NCBI GenBank assembly: GCA_049608225.1
Contig: JBMYXI010000028.1
Coordinates: 1-38,855 of the forward strand
Direction of reading: 5' to 3'
DNA length: 38,855 bases
Source: Parashewanella sp049608225
Lineage (GTDB): Bacteria > Pseudomonadota > Gammaproteobacteria > Enterobacterales > Shewanellaceae
The notes under the pieces are model-generated. The model was not told where the DNA came from and did no database searches. It saw nothing but the letters and a program-made list of their open reading frames with translations. Shown here in pieces: positions 26,206 through 36,100 of the stretch. Position 1 is the first letter of the stretch. The number at the start of each line of letters is the position of its first letter. Both the position numbers and the translations under genes were made by a program.

Positions 26206-26254
26206 TAAGACAATGATATCTTCGCTTTGAACATCAAAGCTTGATCTAGATCAC
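26206..26254 (-). promoter_or_regulatory. FNR/CRP-type promoter of the DUF1538 operon
   Basis: TTGATCTAGATCAC at 26241-26254 matches the FNR consensus TTGATnnnnATCAA at 9 of 10 positions; its core is also the CRP core GATCTAGATCAC. On the minus strand a TATCAT -10 lies at 26218-26213, predicting a start near 26206, which places the box centre at -41.5, the class II activation position. Between them lies a 7-bp perfect inverted repeat (26224-26230 with 26234-26240, GCTTTGA/TCAAAGC), a possible second operator. FNR versus CRP cannot be settled from sequence. Confidence 0.55.
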
Positions 26255-26319
26255 GTACACCATCCTATTAAAGAGAAAAATAGATGTATTAAGCACAAGA
26301 TACTGTGTAACTTATATGA

Positions 26320-26353
26320 AACGATTTAGCCACAAAGTAATGGCTAAACCGTT
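26320..26353 (-). terminator. Hairpin downstream of the chemoreceptor gene
   Basis: A 13-position stem with one mismatch (26320-26332 with 26341-26353) has the core TTTAGCCA/TGGCTAAA and an 8-nt loop, 33 bp past the chemoreceptor stop. The following T-run on the minus strand is short, so termination strength is uncertain. Confidence 0.45.
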
Positions 26354-26385
26354 ATCAAAAAAATTCAAATTCTATGACACATGAG

Positions 26386-28389
26386 TTATGCCTGGGTTGA
26401 GACAGTAAATTGCTCTACTTTTTTAATTAACGCCACGGTTTCACTGGAGAGTTGTTCATTAAGTTGCACTATATGCTGTGAACTTTGCATTGAACTATTG
26501 TAAAGCTCATTAATTGCATTAGCATTTGAGCTCACGTCTTCAGTTACCGTCGATTGCTGTTGAGTCGCCGTCGCAATTTGTGCATTCATTTCGTCGATGG
26601 TTTGAACGCAACCGACAATTTGACGCAGATCTTCACCTGCTTTTTTCACTTCTTCGACACTTTCATCAGCTTTAGATAAACCACGGACCATAGCCTGAAC
26701 CGCTTCTTCAGCACCGATCTGCAACCTTTCAGTCATGCTTTTAATGTCAGACGTCGATGTTTTCGCTCGTTGCGCCAAGCCCCGAACTTCATCTGCTACG
26801 ACGGCAAACCCGCGACCCGATTCACCCGCTCTAGCTGCTTCGATTGCTGCATTAAGTGCTAATAAATTGGTTTGTTCAGCAATACCTGAAATCACATCCA
26901 GCACCCCAACAATGCTGTGTATTTCTTTATCAAGCAAATTAATGGCATTAGAAGCGGAATGCATTTCTTCAGCTAAGCCACGAATTGAGCTATCGGTTTT
27001 CAGTACTTCAACATTACCTTCAGCGGCTTCTTTATTAGCTTCTTTTGATGCTTGCGCAGCGTCTACGGCATTACCTGCAATTTGGCTAACGGTTGCGCTC
27101 ATCTCACTCATTGCCGAAGCAACTTGCTCAACCTCTCCTTGACCTTTAGCAATATCGTGTTGCATTTGCAGGCTGTTACTATTGAGCGACTGAACCATAG
27201 TCGATATTTCTTGGGTACTAGTACGCGTGTTGACAATAACTTGTTCAAATTGCTCCATCATCGAATTAAATGAGGTGACAACCTCACCCAACTCATCCGT
27301 TGAGGTATGATCAATTCTGACGCTTAAATCCAGTTGTTTACCTACAGTATTAACTTTGTCACTTACCAGCTTAATTGTGCGACTCAAATAACGAGCGATA
27401 ACAAAGCTTAACATTAACACCAAAGATAACAGAATAAATAACGAACAAGAGGCAGTGAATAAGACACTATTTGCAGAGTTTAATTTCTGCTGTGTTCTGC
27501 TGAGAATGCTCACCGACATCACTTTTTCGAATTGTCGTAGTAAATCAATGCGACTCGTTGCAGCCCTAAACCATGTCTCTGGTTGAGTGTTATTAATTTT
27601 ATCGATATTTTTGGTGGTAATGATACTTCTTAATTGCGCCACACTTTTAATTGCAGAGTTTGCTAATAGTTGTTGAAACTTCTGATTGTCAGTAACGGAA
27701 GCAAGTGCAATAAAACGTTCTTGATAACTATTTTGTTCAGCAATAAGTTGAACGATGCGCACAAATTTACTGTCGCTGTTACTATGTCCAAACATGGAAG
27801 ATGCTATTGCGCGTTCAATACCTGCTCTTTCCTTCATTTGCAAAAATGCTGCAAAGCTGGCGACTTGTATTGATACATCATGATCTAAAGCTTGTTTAGC
27901 CACTAAATCAATAGACTTAAGTAGTTTTTGATTCAATTGTGAATAAAACTGTACCTGATCTTTTCCAGAAATACTTAGCTCGTTAACGCGTTGTCGAATG
28001 AGGGACAATTGAGACAGCTGAGTCTTGATCAGCTGCAAATCATTACGAAGTTGATTAGAAAAATTATCATTATGTTTCAAGAAATCTCGTAACTTTTCAA
28101 CTTCTCCGTCCACTTTAGACCTTTGCTGCGGTAACGAATTCTTAAATGAACGTCCTTTACTCCCTAAAAAGCCTGCGCTCATACCACGTTCTTTTTGTAA
28201 CTGATGCACAAGATTACTATTATGCTCTGCTAGTTTTGTGAGCTGCAATACTTCTTGAAGGTTTTGTTTTTGATTAATTTGATCAGTGATGATGATTCCA
28301 GCAAATACCAAACAACCAATCAAAAAAGGGAAAATGACTAAACTTAATTTTTTAGAGATACCTAAATTTGCGACCCATTGCCAACTCAT
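26386..28389 (-). CDS. Methyl-accepting chemotaxis protein with NIT (nitrate/nitrite-sensing-type) domain
   Basis: 667 residues. First membrane helix about 14-33; periplasmic domain about 35-305 with the NIT signature LVHQLQKERGMSAGFLGSKG near 55-74; second membrane helix about 308-332 (FTASCSLFILLSLVLMLSF); HAMP about 333-385; methylation and signalling helices to the end with the conserved tip IAEQTNLLALNAAIEAARAG and GRGFAVVADEVRGLAQRA. NIT domains are proposed to sense nitrate or nitrite, but the ligand here is not proven. There is no CheR-docking pentapeptide at the C-terminus. An FNR-like box lies 117 bp upstream. Confidence 0.93.
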   Translation of the reverse strand: MSWQWVANLGISKKLSLVIFPFLIGCLVFAGIIITDQINQKQNLQEVLQLTKLAEHNSNLVHQLQKERGMSAGFLGSKGRSFKNSLPQQRSKVDGEVEKLRDFLKHNDNFSNQLRNDLQLIKTQLSQLSLIRQRVNELSISGKDQVQFYSQLNQKLLKSIDLVAKQALDHDVSIQVASFAAFLQMKERAGIERAIASSMFGHSNSDSKFVRIVQLIAEQNSYQERFIALASVTDNQKFQQLLANSAIKSVAQLRSIITTKNIDKINNTQPETWFRAATSRIDLLRQFEKVMSVSILSRTQQKLNSANSVLFTASCSLFILLSLVLMLSFVIARYLSRTIKLVSDKVNTVGKQLDLSVRIDHTSTDELGEVVTSFNSMMEQFEQVIVNTRTSTQEISTMVQSLNSNSLQMQHDIAKGQGEVEQVASAMSEMSATVSQIAGNAVDAAQASKEANKEAAEGNVEVLKTDSSIRGLAEEMHSASNAINLLDKEIHSIVGVLDVISGIAEQTNLLALNAAIEAARAGESGRGFAVVADEVRGLAQRAKTSTSDIKSMTERLQIGAEEAVQAMVRGLSKADESVEEVKKAGEDLRQIVGCVQTIDEMNAQIATATQQQSTVTEDVSSNANAINELYNSSMQSSQHIVQLNEQLSSETVALIKKVEQFTVSTQA

Positions 28390-28734
28390 ATACTTACTTC
28401 TCTGATCGTCCGTTCACATTTGCGGCTAAAGTAATTGCTCTGGCTTAGAGTGTAAAGTAACTGTTAAATAAACATGCTCAAAGATTGACCTAGTTCGATG
28501 TAAATTTGACATCGATCAATGTATACAGACTAATGTACTGAATACAGCTCGATTTGGAATAGATAATTCTCAATAAATTGATACAGTGCAAATGACACTG
28601 CCGTTATACACTGACAAAGCTAGATATAATCATTTTTAAATAGTGCAGAATCAAACTACCCTACGCACCTTTTGTCACCAGCCCAGTAGCTGATAATGAC
28701 TGCATATAGAATTTTCCTTAACAAATAAGGTAAA
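28390..28734. other. 345-bp divergent intergenic region, chemoreceptor / tus operon
   Basis: No coding sequence seen. It must hold the promoters of both neighbours. The one recognisable site is the FNR-like box at 28506-28519. Confidence 0.6.
28506..28519. promoter_or_regulatory. FNR-like box
   Basis: TTGACATCGATCAA matches TTGATnnnnATCAA at 9 of 10 positions. It lies upstream of the NIT chemoreceptor (minus) and further from tusD (plus). I could not find a convincing -10 at the class II distance on either strand, so the target gene is undecided; the chemoreceptor is nearer. Confidence 0.45.
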
Positions 28735-29154
28735 ATGCATTATCAACAAGTTAAAATCACAATTATGAGCAAATTTGTTATTCAAGTGACCTCGAATGCC
28801 TATGGTAATAGTGCATCGTTTCGTGCCATTGCATTTGCCAAAGCTTTATTGAGTCGTGGCCATAGTATTACCCGCGTCTTTTTCTATCAAGATGGCGTGA
28901 GTCATGCCAACGCGCTACTTTGTCCCGCTGCTGATGAATTTAATATCCACAAACAATGGCGACAATTGGCTCAGCAATATCAGCTTGAATTGGTGTGTTG
29001 TGTTTCAGCTGCATTACGACGCGGCGTCGTTGCCGAACAAGAAGCGAATGAAGAAAACCTTGCTCAATTTAACGTTTGCCCACCGTTTAAAATGGCGGGT
29101 TTAGGTGAGTTGGTAACAGCGATCGAAACCTCGGATAAATTGGTAACATTTTAA
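28735..29154 (+). CDS. tusD: Sulfurtransferase complex subunit TusD
   Basis: 139 residues. DsrE-fold features VIQVTSNAYGNSASFRAIAF, GHSITRVFFYQDGVSHANAL, and the active-site segment CCVSAALRRGVV, whose second Cys corresponds to the catalytic Cys78 of E. coli TusD. E. coli TusD is 128 residues; the in-frame ATG at 28765 (MSKFVIQV) would match that length, but AAGGTAAA stands in front of ATG 28735, so the longer form is kept with doubt. TusBCD is a hexamer that relays sulfur from TusA to TusE for 2-thiouridine at U34 of tRNA. Confidence 0.93.
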   Translation: MHYQQVKITIMSKFVIQVTSNAYGNSASFRAIAFAKALLSRGHSITRVFFYQDGVSHANALLCPAADEFNIHKQWRQLAQQYQLELVCCVSAALRRGVVAEQEANEENLAQFNVCPPFKMAGLGELVTAIETSDKLVTF

Positions 29155-29510
29155 TGAAAAAGATTTGCTTTATATTTCGCACAGGGCCAGCTGATAATGC
29201 CAAAGGGCGTGAAGCGTTAGATCTTGCTATGCTCAGCGCAAGTTTTGATCAACACGTCAGCCTATTGTTTATCGATGAAGGTGTTTTAAACTTGCGTAAT
29301 GATCAGCAACCTGAATTGCTTGGAGGTCGAGATTACATATCCACCTTTAAAGCCTTACCTTTATACGATATTGAAGATATTTATTTATGCAATCAATCAT
29401 TAGGTGAATACGACTTATCTAAATCTGATTTAGTGATTGACGCTAAATTAGCTGAGCCTATTCGAGTAAGTAGCCTAATTAAAGAAGCTGATGAGGTTTT
29501 GGTCTTTTAA
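29154..29510 (+). CDS. tusC: Sulfurtransferase complex subunit TusC
   Basis: 118 residues, normal length. The N-terminus KKICFIFRTGPADNAKGREA and ALDLAMLSASFDQHVSLLFIDEGV are typical of TusC/DsrF. The TAATG overlap with tusD (shared A) and the one-base overlap with tusB show a translationally coupled operon. Confidence 0.94.
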   Translation: MKKICFIFRTGPADNAKGREALDLAMLSASFDQHVSLLFIDEGVLNLRNDQQPELLGGRDYISTFKALPLYDIEDIYLCNQSLGEYDLSKSDLVIDAKLAEPIRVSSLIKEADEVLVF

Positions 29511-29815
29511 TGGACATACATTTTATCCAAACATCACAAAGTAAAGATAATGCACTGCAATTATGCCTACGTTACATCAATGACAATGATCTAATCATTC
29601 TCGCAGGAAGTGCATTGCATTGTTTACAAAAAGGTTTCCCTGTAGATACTTGGAAATTCGGTAACGATATCGATTTTCGAAAATTAAATATTAAAGTATT
29701 AGCTGAAGATGCCAAATCCATTGCCGTCAGTATTAGGTCATTCCCCTTCGAACAGATTAGTTACGCTGAATTTATTGAATTATCACTGACATATAAAAAG
29801 GTTATTAGCTGGTGA
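29510..29815 (+). CDS. tusB: Sulfurtransferase complex subunit TusB
   Basis: 101 residues. The DsrH-fold pattern MDIHFIQTSQ, DNDLIILAGSALHCL, LNIKVLAEDAKS, ISYAEFIELSLTYKKVISW fits TusB, including the terminal Trp and the ISY(A/T)xFxxL segment. It ends in GTGA shared with tusE. Confidence 0.92.
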   Translation: MDIHFIQTSQSKDNALQLCLRYINDNDLIILAGSALHCLQKGFPVDTWKFGNDIDFRKLNIKVLAEDAKSIAVSIRSFPFEQISYAEFIELSLTYKKVISW

Positions 29816-30150
29816 GTAATAAGATACAAGTTAATGGCAATGACGTTGCTGTTGATAAACAAGGTTATTTATTAGATTTTAAGCAATGGTCAGAAGATCT
29901 TGCTAAGGTAATTTCTGAGCAAGAAAATATTGAATTAACTCAGGCGCATTGGGAAGTGGTTCGATTTGTACGTGAGTTTTATCTCGAATACAAAACTAGC
30001 CCAGCAATTCGAGCGTTAGTAAAGGCCATGGCACTGAAATTTGGTGCCGAAAAAGGCAACTCTAAATACCTTTATAAGCTTTTCCCATTGGGTCCAGCCA
30101 AACAGGCAACTAAAATAGCAGGATTACCTAAACCAGCTAAATGCATTTGA
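29812..30150 (+). CDS. tusE: TusE/DsrC-family sulfur carrier
   Basis: 112 residues from GTG 29812, overlapping the tusB stop by 4 bp. DsrC/TusE pattern: DKQGYLLDFKQWSEDLAKVI, ELTQAHWEVVRFVREFYLEY, SPAIRALVKAMALKFG, and the C-terminal GLPKPAKCI with the penultimate Cys111 that carries the persulfide. It lacks the second upstream Cys of sulfate-reduction DsrC, so TusE is the right assignment: it hands sulfur to MnmA for tRNA 2-thiolation. In E. coli tusE is not in the tusDCB operon; here it is. Confidence 0.94.
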   Translation: MSNKIQVNGNDVAVDKQGYLLDFKQWSEDLAKVISEQENIELTQAHWEVVRFVREFYLEYKTSPAIRALVKAMALKFGAEKGNSKYLYKLFPLGPAKQATKIAGLPKPAKCI

Positions 30151-30192
30151 TCATGTGAATTTAATGATGTCAGTCGGTTATGTTTTTGTTCA

Positions 30193-33100
30193 TCAAACTT
30201 TAAGCACATCAACAAGTCTATTGGCATCAACCGTATCTAATTTCTTCAGTTTCTCATGTACTGTAAGTCGTTCAGATTGGCTTAATATCGCCCACATATT
30301 TTGTGCTTTCTCATTAGAGGGTAACGTTCGAACAAGTGCATTAACAATACTTGTTGTTACTATTGTTGCGTGTTCTCCTAATGCTTTAAGGTAAGCTTGC
30401 CTGTGTTTTCCCTGAGTTTTAGCAAAAATTGCCATTAAATATCGACTAGGGTCAATTGCAGGCGTTCGGCATTGCATGTATTCGACAAAATCTTTGCCGT
30501 AGTCTCTAACTGAAGCCGCTATCACTGCTAGCTGATCAAACTTATTATTATAAGCCAATATGAACAACTCAAATGTTTTGAAGCTTGCTGATAAAGGGAT
30601 CAAGTTTAGATATTCAGTGTAAGTACTGCCTGCAATATACTCAGCGACGATTTCTGGGTAACAGTCCCTAATTGCCCACACTGCTTCAAATGATAGTTGT
30701 CGACACCCTGCACTAACTACTTCAGGAGTAGCCGTTTTTATGAGGTGAGTGACCCTTTCCAGTTTAATTTGCTCAATTGTTTCCTCCTCTTCCTCAATGT
30801 AATTTTGTTGCTGTTGTGACTCTGTTCTCGCCTCTATAACACTTTGCTGAAGCTGTTTATGTTCGTTTATCAACAAGGCCATTACTTGTTCGGTAATTAC
30901 ACTTTTGCCGCAGCTAATAAGCCAAATAAACAGCTGAGAAACTTTAATATCTTGAGTGAGACCATTTACCAAGTCGGCTGGAGAGTCCCCATAAAATTGA
31001 ACTAATTCATCGACATGGCTGCCAAGGAATAAATCAACAAGATCACCGGAAACATTGTTGCCATCAACACCCTTCTCTGATTCTTGCGCTAATACCCACT
31101 TAACCGTTGCCGCTGTTACGTGTAGCAATTCAATCACTGTTACTTTGTGTTCACCAAGCACAGCCATTACTTCGTCAATATCTTTTAATATTAAATAATC
31201 AGTTGCAACCACTGGTGATTGTTTGAATAAATCAATCAAACACGTCGTTGGCAGCTGTTTTAGCTTACATGTTTGATAAACTAATTCGCATTTTTGCTCA
31301 GATGCTCCGACATCATTGAGTTTTGAGGCAATCCATTCACCATTACCCTTGCTTGTGAACATTAGTTTGAGGATAAATAATTTAAGATCATCATCAACCT
31401 GTTCAAATATATCGTCACGCTGCTGTAAGCTCGTGTTATTCAATAGCTGTCGAGCCTGAGATACTTCAATTTCCCTTCTTTGAGCGAGTGAACCATCGGA
31501 GTTAGCACTATTTTTATCGGATGCGCATGCTAATACAAGCGCAGTAATATAGAGTTTATTTGGTAAGCTTCGCGGATATACTGAGTCGAGAATTAATGAA
31601 AGTAACTTCGGGTTTTCAATAACCATGTTACTAAATTCGTGCTGTTTTTGTGTGCAAATTTGTGAAAATGAACCTTGGGGAATACATGGTGCACTATCAA
31701 CAGAGTCAATAGCAAACTCGCCTTGTAATATTAACATCATACATTCATGATTATTAAGATCCTTTACAAAATCAACAACCATATCTACAGTCGGGAATAA
31801 CCATTGAATCGACTGTTTAGTCGTCAATAGTCTTAGTAGCTGAATTTTCAATTCAGGCGCGCACAACTTAACACTTGCTAATATCGTGCGGGTGTCAAAA
31901 CCCGCAACGAACTCTATGAGTGAATTAACTTCTGACGCACTTTTTTCTTCACTTACTTCATCTGCACGTAAGCAACTCATTAAAACTCTATTCAAAGCTG
32001 CTACATCGAGTCGATCTTTAAACGTTTGTAAGATCTTGATATTTCTCGGGGCGCTAGATTCAGCGATGATAGCCAAATTGTCTGGTGTAACAAACTGATT
32101 TACCAGTGTTGTATCTTGTTGTATGGCTGTAATAACAATTTCTGGGCAATCAGGATTTTGAATAATAGATAACAGTGCAGCGTTATCTATATTTTTGAAT
32201 ATTTCAGCTAGTTCAATCGCGGTCATTTTTGCTAATATTTGCATTATCACTGCTGAGTTTTGGCTATCTATGTTTTTAAGCACTGTGGCAGTGAGCACAT
32301 GCGATCTTAATTGTGGCTCTAATGTGATTAAGTCTCGAGATGTCTTTGAACATTGTTCAGTTGTAGCAAACTGTAATACATCACTCGGTTGATATTGAAG
32401 TAAAACCGCTTTCTGAACATCGACTGGTGCCTCTGTCAATAGCAACTGAGCCGACGAATAGCTGGTATTCCATTCTGGTACCGCCACTTTATACGCATCA
32501 CAAACCCATTGCAGATCCTGCAGGAATAACTCCTTAAATTTTGCAGGACAATTATAATGGCTTAGCATAGGCAGGAGATTTTGTGCAGGACAATTTTTTG
32601 CAGCTTTAATAAGCGTTACGACATCACATCGAGCACATATATCCCAAGTTGCGGGATCTTGCGTCGCTAACAGCGCAGTCATGCTTCTCTCGGTAAGCAA
32701 TGAACTATCGACTGTTTTAAGTAACTTGCAAACATTTGTACTTAACCCAGGACGACTTGCAATTACAACATCCCAACCATCGTCGACTATTGCATCCTCG
32801 TCCTTAGAAACAATGGAAGATGCTGATACAGAACCGTTAGATTTATGACATTCATGCAGTATTTGTTGCTCGATGATAGCAATGCTTGCTTGGCTATTTT
32901 GCCCATTCACCGTTTTATTTATTTTAGCGAAAAGTTTGACCTGAGCTTCGATAGTAAGCTGAGACATCAAATTCACTCTTAAATAAGATGCAGTTTGTCC
33001 ATTATCATTTTGTTGGTCCCTTACTAAATTATATGGTAACTGTTGCTGCCAAACGTTCGAGTGTAGAACTTTAATTTGATCTTCATGACTAAGGCTGCTA

Positions 33101-36100
33101 AACACCTTTACTGCCTCAGCAGGATAGTTATAACTAATAGCCGCTAGCCAGCTAACTAAAACTGTAAGTTGAACATCATTAAATGGTTTTATATTACCCC
33201 AGAAATTTTTATTATTGGCTACGGCATTTTTCAACCCCTCTAGAGCCTTTAGTGCCGCTATCGGAGAAGAAGCACACATAACCATTACTTGAGATACATT
33301 AACATCCTTTTCTATTATTGAACGATTCGCTAAAGCTAACCAAGAAATAAACTGATCTAGCTCTTCTTCACTTGCCTCCTCAAGCACAGTGATGAACTCA
33401 TTACCTTGAATGGCTTGATTACCCCAAATCATCTTGCAACAATCAGGTTTGAAATTAGGTATATTTGACTTTACTGTTCCTGGTAGCGCCTTATAGTAAG
33501 CAATCATTCTCTGTGGATAAGAATTGAGTATTATCCATAGATTACTAAGCAACTCTTCTGGAATATGCTCCCGTGCGATATACAAATTCACACAAGTAGC
33601 TAAAGCGGTCAGCTGATCATCAGTTAACCTTTCATTTAAGCATGCCTGAAAATATAACTCATCCATTGAGTCTACAAGTGTTGGACAATGAAGCCTGATG
33701 AACTTTGCTGAGGCAACTGGAAATTGTGCGATACATGAAACAAGGACTTGCGACTTAAAAGAATTATGTTTTATTAACCCACCTACCCCTGAAATAGCAA
33801 GCTGAGTTAATAGATGAGCGCACTCAACACCATCTTTTTGTCTAGCTAGGGCTTGAGGTAATAATATCGAAAGTATGGCAATTTCTTGATCTGTCGCTTT
33901 GAGCTGATCAGCCCTAAGAGTTCCACGCTCACCAGTATCTAGACAAGGCATCTCGAACGCATAAATGACCCCCATAAAACTATCGTTAAGCCTAGCTCTT
34001 TGGATCAGTGATGGTCCGACTTGCTTTAAATGCTTATCAGACCAAATTGCAAAATGTTGCTGTTTTACATACTTAACAATATCTGACAGCAAAACAGAAT
34101 CATTTTCCAACGAGTGACACATTACTGAGACAGCTAATTTTTTGTGTAATGAGTATTTTTTCATTTGCAGATATCTTATAACCAGATGCATTTTTTCAAA
34201 AGAGGATGAAGCCAGCTCGCCCCCTAAGAATTGTGCAAATGCATCGGGATTACACTCAATATCACACCAAACCTGTTCAGGCAACGCATTGAGCAATCGA
34301 CTTGCTTCATCAAAATCAATCGATGAGCTGGCAAGCAAGTTTTGACATAGGTATAAACAGTTTGGTTGATCAGCAGGTAAGCTAGCTACAATTTCTGTTA
34401 GTGCCAGTGCATGCTCATCTATACAAGTCGCTAATTCGGCTGTGAAGTTGGGTTGGTTTTCAATACATAACCAATTAGTCGGATCTTGTTTAATGGTCTT
34501 TATTACATTGTCATTAGCCAGTAAGGTCGCGAGTGCAATTGGTGGCAGGCTACGAAAAAGTTGTTTTGGGCAGCACTTAATTAACTCTAACAACTTAGGC
34601 AAGTCTTCAGATTTTAGTTTATTAAAATACTGAATAAAATCGTCATTAACGACCACCGCTTCCCACACGGCTAATGGCTGTTGTGGTTCATTGGCAAGCA
34701 GCGAGAAGTAATCCAGTTTTTGCGCAAGTCTAGCCAATAATTGAGGACTAGTTGTACAATTTAGTAATTTGTTTGACTGACTTGCATCCTCAATCATCTT
34801 GCTAACTTCTGGTTTGGCTAAAAACGTTTCTCTAAATTCACTGGGAAATTTTTCTAAAATCGAAACGTCAGCTTTTGGAATGCCATTATCTATTTGCCGT
34901 TGAAAAGCGCCAATAAAAAGTTCATTGACGACTAATTGGTAGTAACTTACTGGAAGTAATGATAATAGCTTTGAATTTAGCGTATCACATACATCATTTG
35001 GTAGGCTTGAGAATCCATTATTAATAAGAATAAGCTGCCGAAGTTGATCAGCGTCACTCTGATTTAGATTACTAACCCACTTTTTGATCTTATATTCTTC
35101 AACATTGTCAACAAAACGCTGCCAATTCTCTTTTTTTCGAGATAGTGCTAATAAACAAGTTAGATCGTACTCATCTACAAAGTCACTTAATTGATTCTTG
35201 AAACGAGTGTCATTGAAAAGCAATTGTTGAACTCTTAAAGGCAGGCTCTCTAATAACGGTTTGACTGTATCAGAACGATTAACGTAATGCGGAATTGCAG
35301 TTAGCAGCACCATCAATATGAGTTGCTCATAATTTTCGTCGGGTAACAGCTGCATTACTGTTGCCATAGATAAGTCATTATTAGTAGCGTCAAGGCGCAC
35401 GACTGGATCTTGATAGCTTTGCCCACTCACTTTCCATAACTGCTGGCACAACTGAAACGACTTCTCAGAACCGTCATAAACATCAGGGGCTTCATGATTA
35501 AAATCAAGCTTTGATGCAAAAGCGGCGAGAAAATCTATCCAGCCAGTTATTTTGATAAATTGCTGCCAATCTAGTTTATTCGTAGATAGGAGGAGTAACC
35601 GTTGTGGTTCACAGCAAGCGATCGTTTTTATTTTTATAGCAACAGTATCGGAGGCGAGGATTTCTGCTTTTAAATCATCAGGGAGGTGAGTTAACAGTGG
35701 GTTATTAACCAGACTCAAGTGAGCTTCATGTTCAAGGAACTCTCCAATTACTGCAACGTATAGTTCTTTAACAACGGCTTGATAATTTTGTTTGGGTAAA
35801 CGCATTAATACACTGAAAGCAATCGAACCAGCAATAACATTCTGGGTTGGTTCTGGATCTGTAAAGGCTTTTCTTGACTCTATATCATGACAAAGTGCTA
35901 ATTTATGGCTAAATGAGAGAGTATTGATGAACAAATCACAGATTTTTTGTTCGCCAATAATAGTTATCATTAACTGCCAATCATCGGCAGAGTCAGTAAT
36001 ACGTAAAAGCCCGCTAAGCGAAACAGTTTCCTTTTTCAACAACACAGAAAAGGCATCCGACTGGATTAGTTTTTGTGCTAACTCACTTGGCATACCTGCA

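Noticed and set aside
25790..26230. 146-residue plus-strand ORF
   Set aside because: Antisense shadow of DUF1538 protein A with an Ala/Ser-rich low-quality translation. The same applies to the antisense ORFs inside adhE (18436-18735), letB (13182-13556) and the chemoreceptor (26735-27142).
30155..30394. 79-residue plus-strand ORF after tusE
   Set aside because: Mostly overlaps the end of the giant-protein gene in antisense; no ribosome site or family.
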